Source: Bacillus sp. THAF10 (GTDB taxonomy: Bacteria; Bacillota; Bacilli; Bacillales; Bacillaceae_I). Taken from it: a stretch of DNA of 64,000 bases. The notes beneath the pieces were generated by a model. It saw nothing but the letters and a program-made list of their open reading frames with translations, made no database searches and was not told where the DNA came from. A program made the position numbers and the translations under genes. Below, piece after piece: positions 34,668 to 42,185 of this stretch (positions are counted from its first letter, which is position 1; every line of letters starts with the position of its first letter). Location of the stretch: NCBI RefSeq assembly GCF_009363695.1, contig NZ_CP045403.1:1282001-1346000 (forward strand), in the 5' to 3' direction.

Positions 34668-35624
34668 TTAAGATATGCTGTTTATTAATGAGATAGCTTG
34701 ATTTATCCGGTGCTTCCATGTGTTGGAAAGAGCAAAACGTTGTCTTCCTGTACTATCCCCTGGATGTTCTAACCGATATTTTACTTTTGTGACAAAATCT
34801 GAATGGTTTCTCCCTATATCAACATATGGCTGGGCCAAAACACATTCAGGTAAAGCAGTGGAAATGACGGGTTTACCTGTGGCTAAATATTCATACATCT
34901 TAACAGGATTAGTAGCTAAAGTGACAGGAGTAATCTTAAAAGGTATGATACATACTGACATTTCCTTCAAATATGTACCAAGTTGGTGGTGGGGAAGGTG
35001 ACCTAAATAAGTAACATTTGATAAATACCCTAAATTGAATTTTCTACCAAATCCTACACCTATTATGACAATTTCATCGTCGTTAAAAGTCCGAGCGAGT
35101 CTTTTTACTAGAAGATCATCAATCCATGGTGCCCATGCTCCAATGTACCCGATTTGTTTTCTGTCATGGAATGGCGATGATTTGGATGCTGGTAAATGAA
35201 GTCCCATCGATTCATCATATGCGTTAGGAAGTAGCTCAATCTTTTTGTTGGGATAAGCTTTTTTTAACCTGAGAAAAATTCTTTCTGCCGTACAGGTAAC
35301 AGCATTTGCGACTTCAATCATTTCCTCTTCATATTTCATCCAATCTGCGAATTCATCTACACAATCATAAATTATCCAATCTGCTTGATATCTTTCTAAT
35401 TCTTTTGCAAGCTTAGCCCAAGTACACCATATGCCTATTTTGCAATTTTTCCTTTTTTTAATTATGGGTAATGTTTCTTTAAACCATTTATCATCATCAT
35501 GTACTAGAAAAAGGTTTGTTGAGAGTAGCTCCATTTCGCAATTTTTTTCCGTTTTGTTAAAGTAATAAACAGTAAATCCTCTTTTCGCAAATTGTTGCAT
35601 TAATTGTTGGGGTCGCTGTTTCAT
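34668..35624 (-). CDS. GT4-type glycosyltransferase (TuaH-like)
   Basis: The 318-aa reading starts at KQRPQQLMQQFAKRGF and has YDCVDEFADW, AVTCTAERIFLRLKK, GYIGAWAPWIDDLL and TNPVKMYEYLATGKPVISTALPE, parallel to the enzyme encoded at 32030 but without its C-terminal extension. In-frame upstream codons read INVIIYPPTIDWDF, matching the paralogue's true N-terminus, but no ATG, GTG or TTG occurs there before a TGA. The aligned start position is ATC (35664-35666), seven bases after GGGTG. The gene therefore either starts on ATC at 35666 or is N-terminally truncated. It is the first gene of the minus-strand run. Confidence 0.78.
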   Translation of the reverse strand: MKQRPQQLMQQFAKRGFTVYYFNKTEKNCEMELLSTNLFLVHDDDKWFKETLPIIKKRKNCKIGIWCTWAKLAKELERYQADWIIYDCVDEFADWMKYEEEMIEVANAVTCTAERIFLRLKKAYPNKKIELLPNAYDESMGLHLPASKSSPFHDRKQIGYIGAWAPWIDDLLVKRLARTFNDDEIVIIGVGFGRKFNLGYLSNVTYLGHLPHHQLGTYLKEMSVCIIPFKITPVTLATNPVKMYEYLATGKPVISTALPECVLAQPYVDIGRNHSDFVTKVKYRLEHPGDSTGRQRFALSNTWKHRINQAISLINSIS

Positions 35625-35746
35625 AAAATCCCAGTCAATTGTAGGAGGGTAAATAATGACGTTGATGATAGATCACCCACTCTCCATATCTAATTGCAAA
35701 AAAATATACTTTATATTATGTATTTTATAATTGGAGGTGTGCAAAT

Positions 35747-36472
35747 TTGACAAATAATCTAAAATTTACCATTGTTATTTGTACATTTAATCATGGAGAA
35801 TACCTAAAAAAGGCAATCAACAGTGTGTTTGCTCAAACCATGATGAACTGGGAGCTTATCGTGGTAAATGATGGATCTGTAGATAACACGTTTGAAATCT
35901 TAAATTCATTGAAATCGTTCCCCTATGTGACAATTATTCATAATTCAGAAAATAAAGGAAAATCAGTTTGCATGAATATCGCTCTTGATCTGTCAAAAGG
36001 AGATTGGTTGGTTGAACTGGATGCAGATGATTGGCTTTCTAACAATTGCTTAGAAAAGGCATGGGAAGAAATTAATAAACTTCAAGATGACGTCGTTTTA
36101 GTATATGGAAAGTATAAAGAATGGCGGGAAAGAACGAGGGATGGGAAACTTTTTTTTTCAAAAATACAAGGAGGTAATTTTGTTAACTATATACAATATA
36201 TCGATAATCCCACACCAATTGCACCAAGAATTTATAAAACTATTGAAGTAAAAAGAATAAAAGGCTGGAATGTATCAGATATGTATGAGGGTAGAATGTT
36301 TGAGGATATTTATGTGGTAAGTTCCTTAGCAATCAGAGGAAAAGTCGTATTTATTGATGACATTTTATATAATAGGAGACTGAGGAAATTCAGTACATCT
36401 AATAAACAAACAGCAGAATATAATATATGGAAAAAATGGTTATTAGAAAAAATAAATTCGGGTAGCGAATAA
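35747..36472 (+). CDS. Family 2 glycosyltransferase
   Basis: A 241-aa GT-A enzyme: FTIVICTFNHGEYLKKAINSV, ELIVVNDGSVDNTFEI, then the metal-binding VELDADDWL (DxD-type) and MFEDIYVVSSLA as acceptor-side motif. There are no membrane helices, so it is a soluble inverting transferase acting on a lipid- or protein-linked glycan. TTG 35747 has GGAGGTG seven bases upstream, and TATAAT lies at 35726-35731. It diverges from the GT4 operon and ends in a terminator that overlaps its stop. Confidence 0.82.
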   Translation: MTNNLKFTIVICTFNHGEYLKKAINSVFAQTMMNWELIVVNDGSVDNTFEILNSLKSFPYVTIIHNSENKGKSVCMNIALDLSKGDWLVELDADDWLSNNCLEKAWEEINKLQDDVVLVYGKYKEWRERTRDGKLFFSKIQGGNFVNYIQYIDNPTPIAPRIYKTIEVKRIKGWNVSDMYEGRMFEDIYVVSSLAIRGKVVFIDDILYNRRLRKFSTSNKQTAEYNIWKKWLLEKINSGSE

Positions 36473-36487
36473 TTTCGCTACCTTTAT
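36461..36487. terminator. Terminator between the GT2 gene and the small coat-type operon
   Basis: GGTAGCGAA / TTCGCTACC stem with TAAT loop, then TTTATTATT. The GT2 stop codon is in the loop. Confidence 0.82.
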
Positions 36488-36489
36488 TA

Positions 36490-36699
36490 TTATGATGTTG
36501 CTAAAACCCGGATTCCTTCAACGTTTGCAAAGAACACGGTTATTAATTCAGTTGGTGTAACATAAGAGCCATTCCTGACTTCCACTTCAAAAGATTCAGT
36601 CCCGACTGACCTTAATATTCCTTCTACAAAAAACTGGTTCGCTCCGTACACTTCAAGATCACGATTAACATATAGTGATAAATTTTCAGCAAATGTCAC
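36490..36699 (-). CDS. Small β-barrel (DUF2642/LSm-like) coat-type protein
   Basis: A 69-aa protein: ENLSLYVNRDLEVYGANQFFVEGILRSVGTESFEVEVRNGSYVTPTELITVFFANVEGIRV. The alternating hydrophobic strands and VxGxL turn resemble Sm-like DUF2642 proteins found around Bacillus spore coats. GTG 36699 follows GGAGGGAAAG with eight bases. It lies 22 bases after the next gene of the same strand, whose C-terminal half has the same pattern. Assignment as a spore-layer protein is inferred from family habit and neighbourhood. Confidence 0.55.
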   Translation of the reverse strand: MTFAENLSLYVNRDLEVYGANQFFVEGILRSVGTESFEVEVRNGSYVTPTELITVFFANVEGIRVLATS

Positions 36700-36721
36700 T
36701 ACTTTCCCTCCGTTCTATCTC

Positions 36722-37093
36722 TTAGGATATGCTGATAACACTGGTGTATGGAAGAATAAAAACTTCATCCGTTTGGGTTGTTATTTCTACCGCATCAATT
36801 CCTACTATTGTTACGATTCCTTCTACAACGTCAAAAGTCGTATTAACGGTGACCGTCTCTCCTAAATTCTCTTCAAATGCTGTTCGAATGGTATCTATAG
36901 GCGCCATAACAATAGCTTCCAAGGCAGTTATTTTGGCTGAATTTGCTGCAATTGTTTCTTCCGCTGATGCAAGCCTTGCTAAAATTACTATTAACTCATC
37001 TGGTGGCAGAGGGGGGAGCGGGTTACATTTATTGCAAGAACAATCTCTTGAACAGCTATTATCAAAACATGGTTCTATATAGACAATTCCCAT
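36722..37093 (-). CDS. Cys-rich-headed small coat-type protein with LSm-like C-terminus
   Basis: A 123-aa protein with a Cys/Pro-rich head (EPCFDNSCSRDCSCNKCNPLPPLPP), a short Ala-rich helix (LARLASAEETIAANSAKITALEAIV), then a β-rich tail (ENLGETVTVNTTFDVVEGIVTIVGIDAVEIT...FILPYTSVISI) that parallels the 69-aa partner. Six Cys in the first 25 residues suggest cross-linking, as in coat and exosporium proteins. AAAGGAGGCAACACA precedes ATG 37093. First gene of a two-gene unit. Exact family not recognised. Confidence 0.55.
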   Translation of the reverse strand: MGIVYIEPCFDNSCSRDCSCNKCNPLPPLPPDELIVILARLASAEETIAANSAKITALEAIVMAPIDTIRTAFEENLGETVTVNTTFDVVEGIVTIVGIDAVEITTQTDEVFILPYTSVISIS

Positions 37094-37245
37094 TGTGTTG
37101 CCTCCTTTTTTCTTTCGCTATCTTACATTATTCATTCTATAAATAATAGGTACCTGCAAATTAAAGGGGTTAAGTCTTTTTAAAAGTCCATCTTCTCATG
37201 AATTGATTACTTTCTATTTAGCCCCCTAACTGATTTAAACACCTA

Positions 37246-37276
37246 CAGGCTTTTGGTTGAAGCCTGGTTTTTTATC
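37246..37276 (+). terminator. Orphan terminator, copy of the one at 30925
   Basis: CAGGCTT / AAGCCTG stem then TTTTTT and ATCATG. No plus-strand gene reads into it: the nearest upstream plus-strand gene ends at its own terminator at 36487. Confidence 0.7.
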
Positions 37277-37317
37277 ATGATACAAGCCACACGCAGCATA
37301 GATTAGGAATAATAGTG

Positions 37318-37503
37318 AAAGGCTGTTTTCCCAAACATTGTTGCTACTGCGTATAGTTAAGACACACGTGTTAAAGGTTGCTGTCGTGCTCTTTTCCTGG
37401 AGGAGTTTTATACACGTGGCAATTTTTCTTCGCATAATGATTGGAAAAAGTCTTAAAGCCGACTTTTTCATAGGTTTTAGCAACAATCTTTTAAAAAGAG
37501 CCT
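37318..37503. mobile_element. MITE-like element, copy 2 (complete, 186 bp)
   Basis: Left end AAAGGCTGTTTTCCCAAACA followed by TTGTTGCTACTGCGTA. Right end TTTTAGCAACAATCTTTTAA...AGAGCCT is its imperfect inverted repeat. Interior GTCGTGCTCTTTTC and AAGCCGACTTTTT are shared with the copy at 21820. No coding capacity, so it would need a transposase in trans. It ends 22 bases before the next gene. Confidence 0.75.
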
Positions 37504-37525
37504 AGTGAAAAAAAGGGGAGGAGTT

Positions 37526-37747
37526 ATGATGACGCTAGAAGTGCACTCTGCAAAATTACACATCACGTTCCATAAGCAATTTACCCTGCCACCCGATATA
37601 AGTGAAAAAGAAGCACTAAATGCCATCCTTTTAGCCATCAGAAACGGCGAAGCCAAAGAAGTCCAAGTCGGAGTAGAATATCTGATGGAAGAAAAAGCAC
37701 CTGATAAAACACAGCCAAATCAACGAGAATTCATTGAAAAAAAATAA
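37526..37747 (+). CDS. Hypothetical protein, 73 aa
   Basis: Start at ATG 37526 (or the adjacent ATG 37529) after GGGGAGGAG. The protein reads TLEVHSAKLHITFHKQFTLPP, then SEKEALNAILLAIRNGEAKEVQVGVEYLM and a hydrophilic tail. A small α/β protein, soluble, with no motif I recognise. It is single between a MITE and a good terminator. Real because of its strong ribosome binding site, balanced composition and own terminator. Confidence 0.6.
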   Translation: MMTLEVHSAKLHITFHKQFTLPPDISEKEALNAILLAIRNGEAKEVQVGVEYLMEEKAPDKTQPNQREFIEKK

Positions 37748-37757
37748 CACGAAAGAA

Positions 37758-37789
37758 AACAGCTGCAACTTTCAAGCAGCTGTTTTTTC
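37758..37789 (+). terminator. Terminator of the 73-aa gene
   Basis: AACAGCTGC / GCAGCTGTT stem followed by TTTTTT. Confidence 0.87.
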
Positions 37790-37892
37790 TATGCCATAAA
37801 GCAAGACATACGAACAATTTTTAGCAAGTACAAACAAGTAACACAAGCTTGAATATACTGTTATCAGCATATAGAAAGGAGTGGAGCACACC

Positions 37893-38054
37893 ATGAAAGG
37901 ATTAAGAGTAGTAGGTGAAAGCAAAATAGTCGAGGAGGCAACCTACATTAAAAAACAGGAAGCAAAAATAAAGAAAGACAAAAAGAGAAATATGGATCCT
38001 AGGTTACAGAATTTGAATGTTAGGCCTTGGATTTTGAATCAGTTTATAAAATAA
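37893..38054 (+). CDS. Small basic hypothetical protein, 53 aa
   Basis: ATG 37893 with AGAAAGGAGTGG upstream. The product begins KGLRVVGESKIVEEATYIKKQ, has a Lys-rich middle (AKIKKDKKRN) and ends NVRPWILNQFIK. It is too short for most ORF finders. No family recognised. The strong ribosome binding site and clean start support it. It converges on the DUF579 gene with only 14 bases between stops and no visible terminator. Confidence 0.5.
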   Translation: MKGLRVVGESKIVEEATYIKKQEAKIKKDKKRNMDPRLQNLNVRPWILNQFIK

Positions 38055-38068
38055 ATTAGGATTCTGAG

Positions 38069-38632
38069 TTAAGTTATATAATATTTTCTAAGTTTAAAAG
38101 TAGTAAATACTAAGCTTTCTTTTGGTAGATAACGATCACAATAAATCTTTTCTGTGTCTCTATTGCAATCATGAACATAAACGTAAGTGCTATCTGAAGA
38201 GAGTGCCAAAAAGGAAGCTGTATAAATACTTTTCATTCTACCGGGTGAATCATCAATATTTCCTAATGGTCCATCCACAAAAATTATATCCCAATTTGTT
38301 TCTATCAAATCAAAATCAAGGTTTAAGTTAAGTGATTGAGGAGTATCTAACAATTTTAGATAGTCCCTTCTTTTTGTATTGTACTGAACTAATCTAATAT
38401 CTAAATGTTTGTGTTGATTCAATATTAGGTCGTACCACTCAATATTATCCTCTATAAAAACTGTTTTTCCATTCTTGTTTAATGTATCCCACAATATGCT
38501 ATCTCTTCCTGCACCAAAAACTAACATGTTACATGGGGACAATTGTTTTAATTCCTGCGCAATATTTAAATATTCTTCAACAGTCAATTGTCCAGGATTA
38601 TTTAAAACCAACTTTTTTATTTCATCCATCAT
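38069..38632 (-). CDS. DUF579 (polysaccharide_synt_4) protein, sugar methyltransferase-like
   Basis: About 187 aa. The motifs NMLVFGAGRDSILWDTLNKNGKTVFIEDN, WDIIFVDGPLG, SPGRMKSIYTASFLA and YVYVHDCNR match the DUF579/IRX15-GXM family known in plants as glucuronoxylan 4-O-methyltransferases. The Rossmann-like FGAGxDS loop would hold S-adenosylmethionine. I start at ATG 38632, since GGTGGTGAAC lies just upstream; a longer frame reaches 38683 without a site. It sits among rhamnose and uronic-acid genes, so methylation of a spore glycan sugar is plausible (inference). Confidence 0.68.
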   Translation of the reverse strand: MMDEIKKLVLNNPGQLTVEEYLNIAQELKQLSPCNMLVFGAGRDSILWDTLNKNGKTVFIEDNIEWYDLILNQHKHLDIRLVQYNTKRRDYLKLLDTPQSLNLNLDFDLIETNWDIIFVDGPLGNIDDSPGRMKSIYTASFLALSSDSTYVYVHDCNRDTEKIYCDRYLPKESLVFTTFKLRKYYIT

Positions 38633-38830
38633 AGTGTTCACCACCAATATTAATGAGTTGATGACCTGATAGTTCTTTAACAATAAGTCTCTAATATTAT
38701 TTATCTATATTTAGATAAATAAATTTTATGTGAAATAGTTGAACAGATTATTTTTGTAAAAAATATGTAATTGTACGTGTTATTACAAAAATATATATAT
38801 GTAGATATTGATTTTTATGAGGAGGTGTAA

Positions 38831-39730
38831 ATGTTGAGATGGGTAATAAAGAATCCAGCTGTTGCAAATCATAAACAATTGAACAGTGGAGATTATCATA
38901 TTGGTAGGTCACTTACAAAATATCTTAAAAGACGTGGTATTGAAGTTGTTACTGATTACTATCCAAATTACAATGTAAGAAGAAATGCAGATGTTGTATT
39001 TGTTATTAGAGGGAGATTTCCATATAAAACATCAAAGAAGTCAATCAACATTATGTGGAATATTAGTCATCCAGAAACTGTTAAGCTTAGCGAATACAAA
39101 AGATACGATATCATTTGTGTGGCCTCAGAAAAATATGCAGCAATCCTAAAAAAGAAATTAAAGAAGCCGGTTTTTTCGTTGCTTCAATGCACAGACACGG
39201 AGGAGTTTTATGAAGGTAATGATGGACTGAAAAGAGATGGTGTTATCTTTGTAGGTAATACAAGAGGAATTAAGAGACAGTGTGTACCATGGTCTGTAGA
39301 ACTTAATGTTCCGATTAAAGTATGGGGAAACGGGTGGGAACAGTGGATAGAAAAAAAATACATAATTGATACCTATGTTCCAAACGAGGACTTAGGACAA
39401 TTGTATTCAAAATCAAAAGTAATCTTAAATGACCATTGGGAAGATATGAAAAAATACGGTTTTATTAACAATAGAACTTTTGATGCATTGGCTTGTGGGT
39501 TACCAATTATATCAGACTATCATCCTGAACTAGAAAAATTATTCCCAAAAGGTATTTTATTTTATAACAATAAGGAAGAATTAGCTGATTGCTATAAGAG
39601 AATACAAAATTCTTATTCAGATGTGAAAAAAACCATTACAAGCTTAACAAAAAAAGTTAGAGAGGAATTTACATTTGAACAACGAGTAAATGAGCTCTTG
39701 GAAATTCTAAAAAAATATAAAAAGAAATAA
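38831..39730 (+). CDS. CgeB-like glycosyltransferase
   Basis: A 299-aa GT-B-type protein: DVVFVIRGRFPY, NIMWNISHPE, IICVASEKYAAILKKKL and GVIFVGNTRGIKRQ. The C-terminal signature is VILNDHWEDMKKYGFINNRTFDALACGLPIISD, typical of the Glyco_trans_1_2 family that includes B. subtilis CgeB, which decorates the outer spore surface. GAGGAGGTG precedes ATG 38831. It heads a plus-strand operon with rmlACBD, so a rhamnosyl transfer role is possible. Confidence 0.75.
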   Translation: MLRWVIKNPAVANHKQLNSGDYHIGRSLTKYLKRRGIEVVTDYYPNYNVRRNADVVFVIRGRFPYKTSKKSINIMWNISHPETVKLSEYKRYDIICVASEKYAAILKKKLKKPVFSLLQCTDTEEFYEGNDGLKRDGVIFVGNTRGIKRQCVPWSVELNVPIKVWGNGWEQWIEKKYIIDTYVPNEDLGQLYSKSKVILNDHWEDMKKYGFINNRTFDALACGLPIISDYHPELEKLFPKGILFYNNKEELADCYKRIQNSYSDVKKTITSLTKKVREEFTFEQRVNELLEILKKYKKK

Positions 39731-39745
39731 TTTGGGGGTGTGCGT

Positions 39746-40609
39746 TTGAAAGGAATAATTTTAGCTGGTGGAAAAGGAACCAGGTTATTCCCAATTACTA
39801 AAATAATTTCTAAGCATTTATTGCCAATATATAATAAACCTATGATTTATTATTCATTATCAATATTGATGCTAGCAAATATAAAAGAGATATTGTTGAT
39901 TTCCGATGAGGATAACATAAAATTATATCAAAACTTGTTAGGAGATGGTTCTCATTTAGGATTAACTATTGAATATGCAGAACAAAGAGCTCCAAATGGT
40001 ATTGCAGAAGCGTTTATTATCGCTGAAAAATTTATTAATGGAGATAATGTTACCTTAATTCTTGGAGATAATATTTTTTTCGGGCATACATTTCCGAGCC
40101 TGCTAGAGGAAGCATCGAACGATAATGTTGGAGGTACAGTTTTTGGTTACCATGTGAATAATCCGAACCAGTTTGGAGTAGTAGAAATAAATTCTTGTGG
40201 CGAAATTCTATCTATTACTGAAAAACCTCAGAACCCCAATTCTAATATTGCGGTAACAGGACTGTATATATATGATAACGATGTCGTGAATATAGCTAAA
40301 AACCTAAAACCTTCTAAAAGAGGAGAGCTAGAAATTACTGATATAAACAAACATTATTTAAGTCAAAAAAGGCTGAAAATTAAGGTGCTAGGCAGAGGGT
40401 TTGCTTGGTTAGATACAGGTACACCAGAATCTCTTTTGGAGGCTTCGCTTTTTGTAGAAACGCTTGAGAAAAGACAGAGCTTGAAAATAGCTTGTATAGA
40501 AGAAATTGCATTTAATAAGGGTTTTATCTCAAAGCAACAGTTGAAAAAGCTTGCGAATAATCATATAGACAACGAGTATGGATCATATCTGAAAAGAATT
40601 TCTCAATAA
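39746..40609 (+). CDS. rmlA: Glucose-1-phosphate thymidylyltransferase (RmlA/SpsI)
   Basis: First enzyme of dTDP-L-rhamnose synthesis; makes dTDP-glucose from dTTP and glucose-1-phosphate. The protein (287 aa) begins KGIILAGGKGTRLFPITKIISKHLLPIYNKPMIYY, the nucleotidyltransferase loop. ILGDNIFFG, EKPQNPNSNIAVTGLYIYD and GRGFAWLDTGT follow. I chose TTG 39746 because GGGGGTG lies five bases before it; a GTG at 39740 overlaps the site. In B. subtilis the spsI gene serves spore-coat polysaccharide. Confidence 0.92.
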   Translation: MKGIILAGGKGTRLFPITKIISKHLLPIYNKPMIYYSLSILMLANIKEILLISDEDNIKLYQNLLGDGSHLGLTIEYAEQRAPNGIAEAFIIAEKFINGDNVTLILGDNIFFGHTFPSLLEEASNDNVGGTVFGYHVNNPNQFGVVEINSCGEILSITEKPQNPNSNIAVTGLYIYDNDVVNIAKNLKPSKRGELEITDINKHYLSQKRLKIKVLGRGFAWLDTGTPESLLEASLFVETLEKRQSLKIACIEEIAFNKGFISKQQLKKLANNHIDNEYGSYLKRISQ

Positions 40610-40636
40610 TAATCTACATGAAGGAGGAATCAATGT

Positions 40637-41185
40637 TTGGAAATAATTGATACTATTTTTGAGGAAGCAAAGTTAATCAAGGTCAAAAAACATGACGATA
40701 GTAGGGGCTATTTCCTTGAATCATTCAATGAAAAAGAATTTCATAAGAGTGGGCTTCATTATCAATTTATTCAAGATAATCATTCCTACTCTATGCATAA
40801 AGGTACATTAAGGGGTTTACATTATCAATTAAATCCTTGGGCTCAAACAAAGCTTATTAGAGTTATTGCTGGAGAGATAATGGATGTGATTGTTGACTTG
40901 AGAAAGTCCTCTAAAACTTATGGGAAATGGCAAAGTTTTATTCTTAATTCAGCCGAGAACATACAACTACTAGTTCCAAAAGGTTTTGCTCATGGGTTTT
41001 GTACATTAACAAAAGATACTCATGTATTTTATAAAGTAGATAATTATTATTCTAAAAAACATGAAAGAGGGATTATCTGGAACGATAAATCCCTCAATAT
41101 TAGTTGGCCATTTGATAAAATTATAGCTTCTGAGAAGGATAACAATCTTTCGTCATTTCTAGATTGTGAGAATAATTTTTTCTAA
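40637..41185 (+). CDS. rmlC: dTDP-4-dehydrorhamnose 3,5-epimerase (RmlC/SpsL)
   Basis: A 182-aa cupin. KHDDSRGYFLESFNEKEF, FIQDNHSYSMHKGTLRGLHYQ (catalytic His in GLHYQ), VIAGEIMDVIVDLRKSS and VPKGFAHGFCTL are the family motifs. It epimerises C3 and C5 of dTDP-4-keto-6-deoxyglucose. TTG 40637 follows AAGGAGGA; an ATG at 40633 is in another frame and stops at once. It sits between rmlA and rmlB, an order A-C-B-D that differs from B. subtilis spsIJKL (A-B-D-C). Confidence 0.92.
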   Translation: MEIIDTIFEEAKLIKVKKHDDSRGYFLESFNEKEFHKSGLHYQFIQDNHSYSMHKGTLRGLHYQLNPWAQTKLIRVIAGEIMDVIVDLRKSSKTYGKWQSFILNSAENIQLLVPKGFAHGFCTLTKDTHVFYKVDNYYSKKHERGIIWNDKSLNISWPFDKIIASEKDNNLSSFLDCENNFF

Positions 41186-41195
41186 AGGAGGATTT

Positions 41196-42149
41196 ATGAA
41201 TATACTAATAACAGGGGGCAGTGGATTTATAGGTAGTAATTTTGTAAGACATATGCTACAAAAATACAAGCAAATTAAAATAATCAATTTAGATTGTCTT
41301 ACTTATGCAGGAAATATGAAAAACTTAGAAAATGTTAATGATTCCTTAAATTACCAATTTATTAAAGGAGATATAAGAGACAGTGATTTAGTTGAAAAAA
41401 TTCTAAAGAAGAACGTGCATGCAGTAATAAATTTTGCTGCAGAAACTCATGTTGATCGAAGCATCGGTAACCCAAAATTATTTTTAGAAACCAATATTAT
41501 CGGTACACAGGTTTTACTCGAAGCTTCAAAAAAATTTGGTATAGAAAAATTCATTCAGGTGTCAACGGATGAAGTTTATGGAACTTTAGGCGATATAGGG
41601 ATGTTTAGTGAAAAAACTAATCTTTCTCCAAATAGTCCTTATAGTGCAAGTAAGGCAGGCGCAGATTTCCTTGTTCGTTCCTATAATAAGACCTATAAAT
41701 TACCAACAATAATAACAAGGTGCTCAAATAATTATGGTCCATTTCAGCATCCTGAAAAATTTATTCCTTTAATATTAACAAGGGCTTTAGAGGATAAAAT
41801 GATTCCTATATATGGTGATGGTAGTAATGTCAGAGATTGGTTGCATGTAAAGGATCATTGTGAAGCAATAGACGTTGTATTAAATAAAGGAGCGGTAGGT
41901 GAAGTTTATAATATTGGAGCTAATAACCAGATAAGTAATCTCGATCTTGTAAAATTAATATTGAGGTTATTAAAGAAAGATGAAGATCTTATTTCCTATG
42001 TAGAGGATCGAAAGGGACATGATAAACGTTATGCAGTTAATGCCAGCAAAATTAAGAATGAACTTGGTTGGTATCCTAAAATCAAGTTTTTTAATGGATT
42101 AAATCAAACGATTGCATGGTATAGAGAAAATGAATCATGGTGGAGGTAA
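41196..42149 (+). CDS. rmlB: dTDP-glucose 4,6-dehydratase (RmlB/SpsJ)
   Basis: NAD-dependent extended SDR (317 aa) that forms dTDP-4-keto-6-deoxyglucose. NILITGGSGFIGSNFVRHML is the cofactor site. FAAETHVDRSI, STDEVYGTLG, YSASKAGADFLV (Tyr/Lys pair) and SNNYGPFQHPEKFIPL follow. The start ATG 41196 follows AAAGGAGG; the longer frame from 41166 begins inside rmlC. Rhamnose pathway operon. Confidence 0.93.
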   Translation: MNILITGGSGFIGSNFVRHMLQKYKQIKIINLDCLTYAGNMKNLENVNDSLNYQFIKGDIRDSDLVEKILKKNVHAVINFAAETHVDRSIGNPKLFLETNIIGTQVLLEASKKFGIEKFIQVSTDEVYGTLGDIGMFSEKTNLSPNSPYSASKAGADFLVRSYNKTYKLPTIITRCSNNYGPFQHPEKFIPLILTRALEDKMIPIYGDGSNVRDWLHVKDHCEAIDVVLNKGAVGEVYNIGANNQISNLDLVKLILRLLKKDEDLISYVEDRKGHDKRYAVNASKIKNELGWYPKIKFFNGLNQTIAWYRENESWWR

Positions 42150-42185
42150 TTTTGCATTCATAGCCTAAAAAAAGGTGTGATGATA

